The position numbers and the translations under genes were made by a program. 64,000 bases of DNA from Pseudomonadota bacterium (GTDB lineage: Bacteria; Pseudomonadota; Alphaproteobacteria; UBA8366): the NCBI GenBank assembly GCA_036339585.1, contig JAYZAS010000005.1:1-64000 (forward strand), read 5' to 3'. This document shows positions 47,672 to 56,394 of the stretch, one piece after another. Below the pieces are notes generated by a model. It had not been told where the DNA came from. It searched no databases and was given only the letters and a program-made list of their open reading frames with translations. Numbering within the stretch: position 1 is the stretch's first letter; each line of letters begins with the position of its first letter.

Positions 47672-48646
47672 ATGAAAGGGAGAATAGCGGTAATTGGTGC
47701 TGGTATCACAGGCCTCACACTTGCTCAACTTCTGCAGAGAAAATTTGATGTGTTGTTATATGAAAAATCCTGGAGACCAGGCGGGCGCATGTCAACAAGA
47801 CACTCCGATGAATTTCAATTCGACCACGGCACGCAGTATTTTACTATTCGTGGTGCTGAATTCCGAAATTTTTTAAATGATGCCCTTTTGGATGGAATTA
47901 TTAGGCCCTGGGAGGCCCGTTTTATGACTTTCGATGGCCGTAATACCCTTAAGTGCGAAAAACGACAAGAAGTTGTGTATGTTGGTACGCCATCTATGAA
48001 TTCCCTCTGCCAGTATCTTGCTCGGGACCTTGCCATAAAGTTTGATACTGATATTAAAAGTTGCCGATACGACGCGGAAGGTTGGTTTTTAAGTATTGAG
48101 GATGATATCGAAGAAGGTCCGTTCGATTTACTTGTTTCAACTATTCCTGCGCCTCAGAATGATGGTCTTTTCACCAAAAATATAACGCTTTGGGAAGGCT
48201 TGGCGGGTGTTCAAATGCGCGGCTGCAGTACTCTTATGCTTGGCTTTAATGATCCTGTCGATATTGCTTGGGAGGGCGCAATCGTCACCAATTCACCTAT
48301 TGGCTGGATTGGGCTAGACAGTTCCAAACCCGCGCGTCCCGGTAATACTTCATTGGTAGTCCAATCAACAGGCGACTGGGGCGACAAACTACTAAATGCA
48401 AAGACGTCCCAAATTGAAAATGTTCTGTTAGAGGAATTAAAAAAGATATCTGGAATTGATGGATGGCTGGCGTCTCACCGTTCAATCCACAGGTGGCGTT
48501 ACGCTGGCACCTCAAAAGCTGCGGGCCAAAAATATTTTTTGGATCCCGCTGGCAAATTAGCTATTTGTGGAGATTGGTGCATCAAGGGCAGGGTGGAGGC
48601 CGCCTTTATGAGTGCCGAAGCATTGGCAAAAGCACTTTTGCAATAA
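47672..48646 (+). CDS. FAD-dependent amine oxidase-like oxidoreductase (renalase-like)
   Basis: A 324-residue flavoprotein with the dinucleotide-binding motif IAVIGAGITGLTLA at the N terminus, then YEKSWRPGGRMSTR and FDHGTQYFTIR, the pattern of the renalase-like NAD(P)/FAD oxidoreductases. The C-terminal FAD motif is LAICGDWCIKGRVEAAFMSAEALA. The substrate is unknown. It starts ten bases after the SDR stop and is co-transcribed with it. Confidence 0.82.
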   Translation: MKGRIAVIGAGITGLTLAQLLQRKFDVLLYEKSWRPGGRMSTRHSDEFQFDHGTQYFTIRGAEFRNFLNDALLDGIIRPWEARFMTFDGRNTLKCEKRQEVVYVGTPSMNSLCQYLARDLAIKFDTDIKSCRYDAEGWFLSIEDDIEEGPFDLLVSTIPAPQNDGLFTKNITLWEGLAGVQMRGCSTLMLGFNDPVDIAWEGAIVTNSPIGWIGLDSSKPARPGNTSLVVQSTGDWGDKLLNAKTSQIENVLLEELKKISGIDGWLASHRSIHRWRYAGTSKAAGQKYFLDPAGKLAICGDWCIKGRVEAAFMSAEALAKALLQ

Positions 48647-48910
48647 CCATATGGTGTATTAGATGAGCACCTGTCGCTCTTGATACAGGGTTCTCGAATC
48701 TTTCAATCCACTGGGATTCGAATATAGCACAAATAAATTTTAAGCTTAGGGGGTAGACGAGTACGGGAACGGTGAATTTTTTATCGTTGAGATATTTACA
48801 GAAAAATTAGGCTGATAAAACAACAGCCTTCGTTATTGTATTTAATCTTTAAACTTCCTGTCTAAATGCTATGGAATCATTTATTGTTGGGATGAAATTC
48901 GGGAGGGCAT

Positions 48911-49699
48911 ATGTTTCAGGACGTCAACACTTCGAAAATAGATCGGAACAATGAACTTGAGGGTAAGGTTGCTATAATTACGGGTAGTGCACGCAACATT
49001 GGGAAGCGGATAGCAATTGAGTTGGCGAAAGCGGGCGCAGCAGTAGTCATTAATGCGGTGTCAGCGCAAGATCTTTGTGAGGATGTTGCGAATGAAATTG
49101 AAAATGGTGGGGGACGGGCAATCCCGATATTAGCTGATATCACTAAGGAAAGAGATGTTGATAAAATAGTTGCCGAAACAGTTAGTGCTTTTGGTGGAAT
49201 AGACATTCTAGTAAACAATGCAGCTGTTCGGACAAAAAAACATTTCACTGAGCTCACATTTGAGGACTGGGAAAAACTAAGGGAAGTTGCGCTCGATGGC
49301 GGTTTTCGGATGTCAATGGCCACGGTGCCTCATATTATCCAGCGTGGAGGTGGTTCGGTCGTCGGTATTCATGGTATGAGTTCCTACTCTGCCGGACCGA
49401 TGGGAGCTCATAAGTCTGCTGTCAAGTGTGGAATGGCCGGTATGGTGCGAGGGATGGCTCGTGATCTCGGGGAACATAACATAACTTGTAATATTGCAGT
49501 GGTTGGCCGTTTCGATACAGAGCGTGTAGGGAGCTCCGGCGAGATAGAGCCAGCTCACGCTGATTTGGGTATACCTCTCCAGCGAAGGGGTACCCCGCAA
49601 GACATGGCGGAATTAGTTCGCTTTTTAGTGGGCCCATTTTCACGATATATTTCTGGCCAGACGATTCAACTCAATGGGGCAGCTTTAATGCCTCACTAA
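48911..49699 (+). CDS. SDR-family protein lacking the catalytic tyrosine (paralogue B)
   Basis: A 262-residue SDR-fold protein with TGSARNIG, NNAAVRT and GMSSYSAG. At the active site the sequence is AHKSAVK: Lys is kept but the Tyr position is Lys, and His precedes it exactly as in the sister gene at 46894. The shared TGSARNIG, AAVRT and GQTI motifs show close common descent. GGGAGG precedes the ATG. It is followed after 20 bases by a VOC protein, suggesting one transcript. Confidence 0.78.
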   Translation: MFQDVNTSKIDRNNELEGKVAIITGSARNIGKRIAIELAKAGAAVVINAVSAQDLCEDVANEIENGGGRAIPILADITKERDVDKIVAETVSAFGGIDILVNNAAVRTKKHFTELTFEDWEKLREVALDGGFRMSMATVPHIIQRGGGSVVGIHGMSSYSAGPMGAHKSAVKCGMAGMVRGMARDLGEHNITCNIAVVGRFDTERVGSSGEIEPAHADLGIPLQRRGTPQDMAELVRFLVGPFSRYISGQTIQLNGAALMPH

Positions 49700-49719
49700 C
49701 AAAAAGAAGGAAATTTGAA

Positions 49720-50118
49720 ATGTGTGCTATGCGTATTGCTCATATTGCTGTGCGTGTCGATGATATTGGCGAGGCGCGTGATTTTTACGAGGGAGTTCTT
49801 GGAATGAGAGAGGTTCGAAGTGAGCACCATCGTGAACATTGGTCGTGTCATTTGACGGATGGTCATATTGATTTTTCAATACTTCAATACGATAAAGGCA
49901 GCAAGACGAAGGAATCACTAGCTGCGGGTGACAAGCCATGCATTCACCACATAGGATTTGAGGTAGATGACTTGGAAACCGGAATTGAAGAGTTGCGAGC
50001 GCGTGGGTACGAAATCATCACTGCTCCCGGCGTGATCCCGGTCAAGTTTCGAGCCCCTGGCGGAACAGTTGCTGAAATTGCTCCAAAAGGAAGATTTTTG
50101 AAGGATGCCTCTAAATAA
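49720..50118 (+). CDS. Glyoxalase/VOC-superfamily protein
   Basis: A 132-residue VOC-domain protein: IAHIAVRVDDIGEARDFYEGVLGMREV opens the first beta-alpha-beta-beta-beta unit, and CIHHIGFEVDDLETGIEELRARGYE opens the second. His at HIAV and HHIGF and a Glu near the end (VAEIAPKG) could form a metal site. VOC members include glyoxalase, epimerases and dioxygenases; the reaction cannot be told. It is probably co-transcribed with the preceding SDR. Confidence 0.8.
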   Translation: MCAMRIAHIAVRVDDIGEARDFYEGVLGMREVRSEHHREHWSCHLTDGHIDFSILQYDKGSKTKESLAAGDKPCIHHIGFEVDDLETGIEELRARGYEIITAPGVIPVKFRAPGGTVAEIAPKGRFLKDASK

Positions 50119-50259
50119 AAAGTTACGAGCATAGTGGCTGTATTTTGTCTTTTGACTCGGATACCGAAAATTTCTTCTGCTAATCATGGGTTCAGAATAT
50201 TCTTACGCTCATTCAAAAATTCTATGAAAAAATTTTATTTCTAATTTGAAAACCAATTT

Positions 50260-51009
50260 ATGCAAATTCTTGATGTTGCCATACTCACGATAGCGGCATT
50301 CTTTACATCTGCCCTTACCGCTGTTGCAGGTTCAGGTGGGGGGGCAGCACTAATGGCAATTATGTTGCAGTTCATGCCGCCAGTAGCTGCAATCCCGGTT
50401 CACGGGGCCGTACATTTAGTGTCAAATTTAACACGCTGTTGGCTTTTATGGCACAACATGTCTTGGCCGATAATTATTCGATTTGCCCTGCCGTTACCCT
50501 TTGGCGCGGTCTTAGGAATATGGTTATTCCAAGGGCTCTCAACCGAAATTGTTCAAATTCTAATCGGTGTTTTTGTTCTTCTGTCGCTGGTAAGTGGAAG
50601 GAAAGGTTGGCTTGGGAATAATGAACTGCCGTTATGGAGTTTCTTTCCAGTGGGTTTTGCGGCTGGCATCATGAATATGATTGTGGGTGCAATCGCCCCT
50701 ATCCTTGGGGTATTTGTAATCCGAAAGGATTTAAAAAAAGAAAATGTAGTGGCAACGCTTGGATTATTTGGGGTTGTTTCAAATATTGCTAAAATAGCAG
50801 GGTTCACTTTAATAGGATTTAGTTATCAATCTTATGGAATAGCTGTGCTTTGTATGATCCCTGCGGTCATTATAGGTACTCGCCTTGGTCGTTTAGCTCT
50901 TGATAAGATTAATGAACGGATATTCCTAATAATATTTAGGATTATTCTCTTGGCTCTGGGCTTGAAGCTAATCGTGGTAGATGGTTTGGCATTATTTAAA
51001 AAATTTTAA
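50260..51009 (+). CDS. TauE/SafE family permease
   Basis: A 249-residue membrane protein with about seven or eight helices. The TauE/SafE pattern is seen in ALTAVAGSGGGAALMAIML near the N terminus and GFAAGIMNMIVGAIAPILGVFVIRKDL in the middle. The family exports organosulfur compounds or related anions such as sulfoacetate or sulfite. The cargo is not known here, though a HisD-like gene of possible sulfonate metabolism lies elsewhere in the window. It is transcribed alone. Confidence 0.83.
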   Translation: MQILDVAILTIAAFFTSALTAVAGSGGGAALMAIMLQFMPPVAAIPVHGAVHLVSNLTRCWLLWHNMSWPIIIRFALPLPFGAVLGIWLFQGLSTEIVQILIGVFVLLSLVSGRKGWLGNNELPLWSFFPVGFAAGIMNMIVGAIAPILGVFVIRKDLKKENVVATLGLFGVVSNIAKIAGFTLIGFSYQSYGIAVLCMIPAVIIGTRLGRLALDKINERIFLIIFRIILLALGLKLIVVDGLALFKKF

Positions 51010-51238
51010 TGATTGGGTGTTTGCCAGTTAAACTTTTTTCTTCAGCTGCTCGGAAAAATAATGCAAATCAGAAAGCTTCTGATTAAAGGGGATATCCCCG
51101 CGCCAAATTAAAAATTTGAAGGCAGTGTCTTAGATGAATTCGGCTGTAAACTGATTTATTCTCCAGCTATAATGACTAAATTTAGAACGATTAATTACAG
51201 ATCCGGACTTATTTTCACTTGGTTGGAGGAATTTCATT

Positions 51239-52621
51239 ATGGTTTCGGCGGAAGTAAGGATCCTTGCAGGATCGGGCGTTTGTGGCGCAGGATTTAGAGC
51301 TGAGTCTCTCGAGGAGGGCATTGGAAAGAAGCCACATTTTATCGGTTGTGATGGTGGGTCGACTGACCCAGGACCATACCCACTTGGTTCAGGCGAAACT
51401 GCGTTCGGGAGGTCATCCATCAAACGGGATATGCGATTGATGTTGTTGGCCGCACAAAAAGAGAAAATACCATTACTTCTGGGAACGGCAGGAACCTCTG
51501 GTGGCCATCCTCATGTTGCTGCGGCAAAGGAGATATTGCTGGAAATCGCGGAAGAGGAGGGCCTTAAATTTCCGCTTGCCGTTATCCATGCTGAACAAGA
51601 CAAGGCTTTCCTTAAAAAGTGTTTCAGGCAGGGTCGCATTAAGCCACTCGATCCAGCTCCAAAGTTTGATGAGGCAACTATAGACAAGGCCGAGCGTATA
51701 GTTGGTATGATGGGCGAGGAGCCATTTTTAAGAGCGCTCGATAATGGGGCGGAAGTTGTGTTGACAGGTCGTTCTAGTGACTGTGCGATCTATGCCGGGA
51801 TCCCTGTGCGAGAGGGCATCCCTGCGGGTATTGCTTGGCACGCTGCAAAAATCCTTGAATGTGGTGCGGCATCCGTGGAGCAGCGTAAAACTGCGGACAG
51901 CCTCTTTGCCACATGCCGCGGCGATCACTTTGACGTCGAACCGTTGGATCAAGACCTCCGCTGCACTCCACAGAGCGTCGCCTCTCATAGTCTCTACGAA
52001 AATGCTGATCCATTTCGTCTTGTGGAATCTAGCGGGACAATGGATTTGTCGACATCCGTTTATGAGGCACTTAATGATAGGTGTGTGAGAGTATCCAAGT
52101 CTGGATTTGAGCCAGCAACAAGATACACCGTAAAATTGGAAGGGGCGGAAAAAGTTGGATATCAGACTATTGTTATAGGCGGGGTGCGCGATCCATACAT
52201 ATTACGTCAGCTTGATGGCTGGTTAGAAACAGGCGAAGCCAATATTCACAAGCGGATCGCTGATATTTATGGTGACACCATTACTCGTGATGATTACGAA
52301 TTAAATATCCGAATATACGGTAAGAATGGTGTCATGGGTCCTTTAGAGCCCCAAAAAGAGCTGACTTCGCACGAAGTTTGCCTGATTTTAGAGGCAACTG
52401 CATCAAGTCAAGAGATCGCAACATCGATTGCTACGATAGCCCGGCATAAAATTTTGCATGAACCCATCCCTGAATGGAGCGGTTTAATAACCGGTCTTGC
52501 TTGCACCTATAGCCCGGCTCATATAGAGCGTGGAGCTGTATACAGGTTTAATGTTAATCATGTATTGGAGCCCGTGGATCCTTACGAGATGTTTCCGATT
52601 GAATATATGAATGTAAATTAG
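51239..52621 (+). CDS. AtuA-like (DUF1446) protein
   Basis: A 460-residue protein of the acyclic terpene utilisation AtuA family. Motifs are LAGSGVCGAGFRAES, CDGGSTDPGPYPLGSG, LLLGTAGTSGGHPHV, VVLTGRSSDCAIYAGIP and ECGAA. AtuA is needed for growth on acyclic terpenes in Pseudomonas, but the reaction is not defined. GGAGGA just before the ATG is a strong ribosome binding site. The DUF4387 gene follows ten bases later, a common pairing, so the two probably act together. Confidence 0.85.
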   Translation: MVSAEVRILAGSGVCGAGFRAESLEEGIGKKPHFIGCDGGSTDPGPYPLGSGETAFGRSSIKRDMRLMLLAAQKEKIPLLLGTAGTSGGHPHVAAAKEILLEIAEEEGLKFPLAVIHAEQDKAFLKKCFRQGRIKPLDPAPKFDEATIDKAERIVGMMGEEPFLRALDNGAEVVLTGRSSDCAIYAGIPVREGIPAGIAWHAAKILECGAASVEQRKTADSLFATCRGDHFDVEPLDQDLRCTPQSVASHSLYENADPFRLVESSGTMDLSTSVYEALNDRCVRVSKSGFEPATRYTVKLEGAEKVGYQTIVIGGVRDPYILRQLDGWLETGEANIHKRIADIYGDTITRDDYELNIRIYGKNGVMGPLEPQKELTSHEVCLILEATASSQEIATSIATIARHKILHEPIPEWSGLITGLACTYSPAHIERGAVYRFNVNHVLEPVDPYEMFPIEYMNVN

Positions 52622-52631
52622 GAGATATCGC

Positions 52632-52946
52632 ATGAAGACAATCGGGGAATTAGCGAAATTAGTACGATCAAAGAATGCTGGGCCTTTTGTAATGACAATC
52701 GATATTATGTTCGCAGACTCTGAGACTTACGAATTAGTTAAAGAGACTGGAGTGCTGAATAGGGGGATGGTTTCTGAGATTTATAACGTGTCAGAAAACC
52801 AAGTGCAGTTTTTTGAGGTTGATAATTGTTACGCGTTCAAAATCTCAATTCCAAGGCCATATTTTCAAGGAGATATCCGTGACTCAGATAGTCACGCCGG
52901 GCAGCAATACGCTCCTTTTGTTGACCTATTAGTGCCAGGCACCTGA
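52632..52946 (+). CDS. DUF4387 domain protein
   Basis: A 104-residue protein with TIGELAKLVRSKNAGPFVMTIDIMFADSETYELV and a conserved end with RPYFQGDIRDSDSHAGQQYAPF, matching DUF4387. Its function is unknown. It is nearly always found beside or fused to an AtuA-like protein, as here. It has no signal peptide. AGGAG precedes the ATG. Confidence 0.8.
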   Translation: MKTIGELAKLVRSKNAGPFVMTIDIMFADSETYELVKETGVLNRGMVSEIYNVSENQVQFFEVDNCYAFKISIPRPYFQGDIRDSDSHAGQQYAPFVDLLVPGT

Positions 52947-52994
52947 GTTGCGTTTTGCGGTCTAGCAAAGTTCCCATCCTAGGCAGTCTTTGGC

Positions 52995-53047
52995 GTGCCC
53001 TAAGCATATGTTATGAAATATAATTATATGCTAGGACTTCAGGGCAC
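52995..53047. terminator. Two-part inverted repeat between convergent genes
   Basis: GTGCCCT (52995) pairs with AGGGCAC (53041), and inside it AAGCATAT pairs with ATATGCTA-like sequence (53026-53032). A competing pair AGGACT/AGTCCT spans 53033-53055. It lies between the convergent DUF4387 and PagL-like genes and probably ends transcription from both sides. Confidence 0.45.
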
Positions 53048-53062
53048 TCAGTCCTTCAAAGA

Positions 53063-53668
53063 TTAATTAATTGGAATACTTAGATTTAAGCCTATCATCT
53101 CTGTACCTGGATTTGTGTCTGAATTGAGCAGCTTTCCGTGTGACATGTGGTGGAAACTTCCAGTGATTCTCATAGCGTTATCAAATCTATATCCAACTTC
53201 AAAGCCTGACCTTAAAACACCGGCTGAGCCAAGGTTTTTGGCTTTCTCCCCTCCAATGTAAAACGCGGGACCAATATTAAAGTTGATTACGAAATGGCGA
53301 GTTATATGGAAGTCGTGGGATGCGGCAAGCCAGCCATAAAAGCTACCATCTGTATTACCAGTTACACCTACAAGGGGTTTGATTCGTGCCCAAGTCCAAC
53401 CGGGCTGAAATTCTAAACTAAAATCGTAAGCCTTATTTTCATCATCCACGGCATCAAATTGACTAGCACTAAGTTTGGTAAAGGCTTGTTCTGAGTCGGG
53501 CTGAGGTAGATCAAACACAAACCCGGGCAGCACAGTAGTGAGTGCTGCTCCGGCAATGTAGTAAACCGCAGGGTCTTGAGCACGGGACTCTGATGTCCCC
53601 ATTAGATTCAGCAGAAGCACAAGCGTAAAAGAAAAACTTGTTTTTTTTATGTGATGCCATTTTTTCAT
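53063..53668 (-). CDS. PagL-like lipid A 3-O-deacylase
   Basis: A 201-residue outer-membrane protein with a signal peptide (ending SESRAQ) and a short beta-barrel. The C-terminal part HHMSHGKLLNSDTNPGTEMIGL matches the PagL active site, with His and Ser two apart and a Glu after NPG. PagL removes the 3-O acyl chain of lipid A. It is two bases downstream of the PAP2 phosphatase stop, which suggests a lipid A remodelling operon. The rest of the barrel is diverged, so activity is inferred from the active site. Confidence 0.72.
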   Translation of the reverse strand: MKKWHHIKKTSFSFTLVLLLNLMGTSESRAQDPAVYYIAGAALTTVLPGFVFDLPQPDSEQAFTKLSASQFDAVDDENKAYDFSLEFQPGWTWARIKPLVGVTGNTDGSFYGWLAASHDFHITRHFVINFNIGPAFYIGGEKAKNLGSAGVLRSGFEVGYRFDNAMRITGSFHHMSHGKLLNSDTNPGTEMIGLNLSIPIN

Positions 53669-53670
53669 AT

Positions 53671-54654
53671 CTATTTTCCGCCTTTGGGAGCTGAAATTGG
53701 ATCATCAGCGCCAGTTTTACCGTGTCGGTGCGTGTGGCTAGTATCCGCGCCCATATTGATTTCTCTATGAGTCGTGCAAATGTGTTGTTTATTTTTTTCT
53801 GCATCTTCCTCGGCAACATCTGAATCTGACAAGCGGTCTTTCATTAAAGATCTGAGCTTTGTAGGTGTGCGTTTCATCGCCCAGGTTGAAATTTGCGCGT
53901 ATCCATAAGCACCTTCAAACATAAATCGGTAAAGAGTAAGGCATGTTATGAGTGAGATAAGGGCAGAAAATACGACGTCGCTCGTAAAGTGCCCGCCCTC
54001 TCCGACCCTTAGGACAGCAAAAAAAACTCCATACCCAAGTGCAAGTTTTATCAACAGTGGCCGCCGGCGTGAAATCATACCGAAAGCCAAAAAACAAAAA
54101 GCGAAAGATGCTTCTCCAGATGGGAACGAACAATTCCCAGTACATTGATTGGTTCGCATCATTGGCGGGGTGTACTCCATTTTGCCGCCAAAATCTGCAA
54201 TGTGCGCTGGCCGTGCACGACCCCAATTCTCTTTTAAAATAACACTTACGAATAGCCCAGGAGCCAATGCAAAACAAAAGAAGACATAGAGCAATTTCTT
54301 GCGATTTAGCCAAAATCGAGAACGACGGAAAAAGTATGCAACGACAATAAGTACAAAAAGTCCAATCATTGTGATCCGTGTTATTGCGAAACCAGCTTGT
54401 CGGAGGTAACCGATGATAGCAAGGCGTTCCTCACTGTGAGTCAGCGCAAAGATAGTAGGCTCAATGAAAAATACCTTCGAGATCCATAAATCAATTTCTG
54501 GGAAGGAAACAAATAAAAATGCCAACCCAAAGCCTGCCGCTAGCACTGCAGCGAGTGCTCGCTGCACGCGGGTTTGTGTAAGACGATTATTGTCGGTTGA
54601 GGATACTGCCGACACATTAGGCTCCGACGCTTCGTGCCTGTTTATGGCACCCAT
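53671..54654 (-). CDS. PAP2-family phosphatase (LpxE-like)
   Basis: A 327-residue membrane phosphatase with about six helices. The three PAP2 motifs are KENWGRARP, SFPSGEASFAF and RVGEGGHFTSDV. The usual PSGH His is Glu, a variant I know from other alphaproteobacterial PAP2 proteins. The final His and Asp are intact. The C-terminal 70 residues are hydrophilic and His-rich. Next to a PagL-like gene, a lipid A 1-phosphatase or related role is likely, though undecaprenyl-PP phosphatase is an alternative. Confidence 0.75.
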   Translation of the reverse strand: MGAINRHEASEPNVSAVSSTDNNRLTQTRVQRALAAVLAAGFGLAFLFVSFPEIDLWISKVFFIEPTIFALTHSEERLAIIGYLRQAGFAITRITMIGLFVLIVVAYFFRRSRFWLNRKKLLYVFFCFALAPGLFVSVILKENWGRARPAHIADFGGKMEYTPPMMRTNQCTGNCSFPSGEASFAFCFLAFGMISRRRPLLIKLALGYGVFFAVLRVGEGGHFTSDVVFSALISLITCLTLYRFMFEGAYGYAQISTWAMKRTPTKLRSLMKDRLSDSDVAEEDAEKNKQHICTTHREINMGADTSHTHRHGKTGADDPISAPKGGK

Positions 54655-54843
54655 TTATTTTTTTAAAACACGCAAATATGCGTGGACCAAATCATTGCCA
54701 TGATAAGGTAACATGTGAATAAAAATTTGCAAATAAAAATCGACCTGTTTATAGTAATTAATGCAGTAAAAAATACTATATATGGTAATGACTTCAATAT
54801 TAGTCTATTTAATAGCGATATTACTTAAATTATTTAGGTGATT

Positions 54844-54900
54844 TGATCGCCAAATGTACTTTTATTATCCTTTTATTTATGTTTTATGATTTGGCGATCA
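54844..54900. repeat. Perfect 12-bp inverted repeat at the PrpD 3' end
   Basis: TGATCGCCAAAT (54844-54855) and ATTTGGCGATCA (54889-54900) are exact inverted copies with a 33-base AT-rich spacer. The right arm lies within the last codons of the PrpD gene. The spacer is long for a terminator, so it may be a loose hairpin or a recombination footprint. Confidence 0.45.
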
Positions 54901-56269
54901 CGCTCCGCAGGGGCGAAATAATGGGTAACAAAGATGTTTGATTCTCAAGGTTCCAAACCGAGGCAATGGTATTTTCGGCATTTTTTTCTCCCACCAAAGG
55001 CACGGCGAGAGCCCGAAATTTAGAAGACAATTTTTCCCATTGGCCTGACAGGTCCTCGTTAGGTTTAGCAAGGTCATCAGTCTCTCGGATTACAGTTCCG
55101 TCATCCTGATGAACAATTACCTCAGATTGGTTAGGCGTAAAAGTGTTCTCAGCTATTAACTTCACTTTATCGCGAAGCTCTATCAGACCTTTTTTCTTAG
55201 CTGTTTCGCGACTGTATACATCAAGTCTTCCTGTATCCAAACCAGCCAAAGCCATGGCGGTAGTCATATAAAGACTAAATTTTATTTCCAGACCTGTTTC
55301 TGGCTTTGGTTGATCACACATACCCTTAAGACGCGCGGCGTGCCGAACCTCTATTTTTGTAACCCTTTCGATTCTGAAAGCTGGGTTTTTTGATATTCGT
55401 TTTGCACACTCGATTGGTGAGTGCACACCGTAACAAGCAGCGTGATATTTGAATAGTAAATCTGTAAGGTGAAACTTTTCACCGAGTCCCTCTAGCGCTG
55501 CATTTACGTTGCATTCGCCCTCAAAGTTTTCACCAAACCCATCGACGCGCTCGACGATATTTTGGCGTGAGGTAAAACCGCGCTTTGCCCATTCTGCTGA
55601 TAATAGTCCATTCATGGCTGCTTTACCTGCATGGAGTGGTTTGCACATAGTTCCAAAATTAGCTTTAAGACCGGCGGCCTGTGTGCCTGAAATGCCAAGG
55701 GCATTTGCGGTGGTTACTGCATCTAATCTCAGCAACTTTGAGGCACCAGCAGCTGAGCCAAAATGTCCCATTGTGCCAGTTGCATGCCAACCCTTCAGGT
55801 AATGTGAGTCGCCCATATAGGCGCCAATGCGGGCTTCAACCTCAATACCTGTAATTAATCCAAGCATGAAATCTGCCCCTGAACATCCATCGCGTTCAGC
55901 AATAGCTAGCACTGACGGTGCCACAGGAGCAGTAGGGTGACCACGAAAAATACGCACAACATCGTCGTAATCAAGAGCGTGCCCGGCAGCACCGTTAATT
56001 AGAGCAGCTTGACTTGCAGAGGCGGTTTGTCCCCGGCCGATTAGACTTGCTTGGCTTCCAAGGCCCTCCATGTTTGCTGTGTCATGTAGAATGCCTACCA
56101 ATTCGTCCTGAGCGCCAGCAATGGTGACTCCCAGCCAGTCTAGGAGGCAGTGTTTCGCATTGATTTGCGCCCTCTCTGGCACCTGCGCGAGCGTAAGAGC
56201 ATTGCCCCAGTGCGCCAATTGTTCTGTGAACCCATATTCCTCATTAGAGGGTGTAGCTGCAGTTTCCAT
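54884..56269 (-). CDS. MmgE/PrpD family protein
   Basis: A 461-residue protein of the family that includes 2-methylcitrate dehydratase and cis-aconitate decarboxylase. Marks are CLLDWLGVTIAGA, INGAAGHALDYDD near residue 95, and KPLHAGKAAMNGLLSAEWAKRGF in the middle. No methylcitrate-cycle gene is adjacent, so a PrpD role is not supported, and many members have unknown substrates. It is monocistronic and divergent from the SelW-like selenoprotein gene. Confidence 0.85.
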   Translation of the reverse strand: METAATPSNEEYGFTEQLAHWGNALTLAQVPERAQINAKHCLLDWLGVTIAGAQDELVGILHDTANMEGLGSQASLIGRGQTASASQAALINGAAGHALDYDDVVRIFRGHPTAPVAPSVLAIAERDGCSGADFMLGLITGIEVEARIGAYMGDSHYLKGWHATGTMGHFGSAAGASKLLRLDAVTTANALGISGTQAAGLKANFGTMCKPLHAGKAAMNGLLSAEWAKRGFTSRQNIVERVDGFGENFEGECNVNAALEGLGEKFHLTDLLFKYHAACYGVHSPIECAKRISKNPAFRIERVTKIEVRHAARLKGMCDQPKPETGLEIKFSLYMTTAMALAGLDTGRLDVYSRETAKKKGLIELRDKVKLIAENTFTPNQSEVIVHQDDGTVIRETDDLAKPNEDLSGQWEKLSSKFRALAVPLVGEKNAENTIASVWNLENQTSLLPIISPLRSVIAKS

Positions 56270-56394
56270 ATTATTCTCTCTTTACCTGACGAGTTTGGCA
56301 CGATATTAACATTAATAGAAACTTTACGATAGAAGTATGGTTTCTCCGGCGGAATATGTTTAGCGTCTCACATTTACTGAATAGGGGTTGGCAC

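Noticed and set aside
48695-48720. CGAATC...GATTCG inverted repeat resembling part of a tRNA
   Set aside because: No acceptor or anticodon arms can be built around it; it is only a short inverted repeat.
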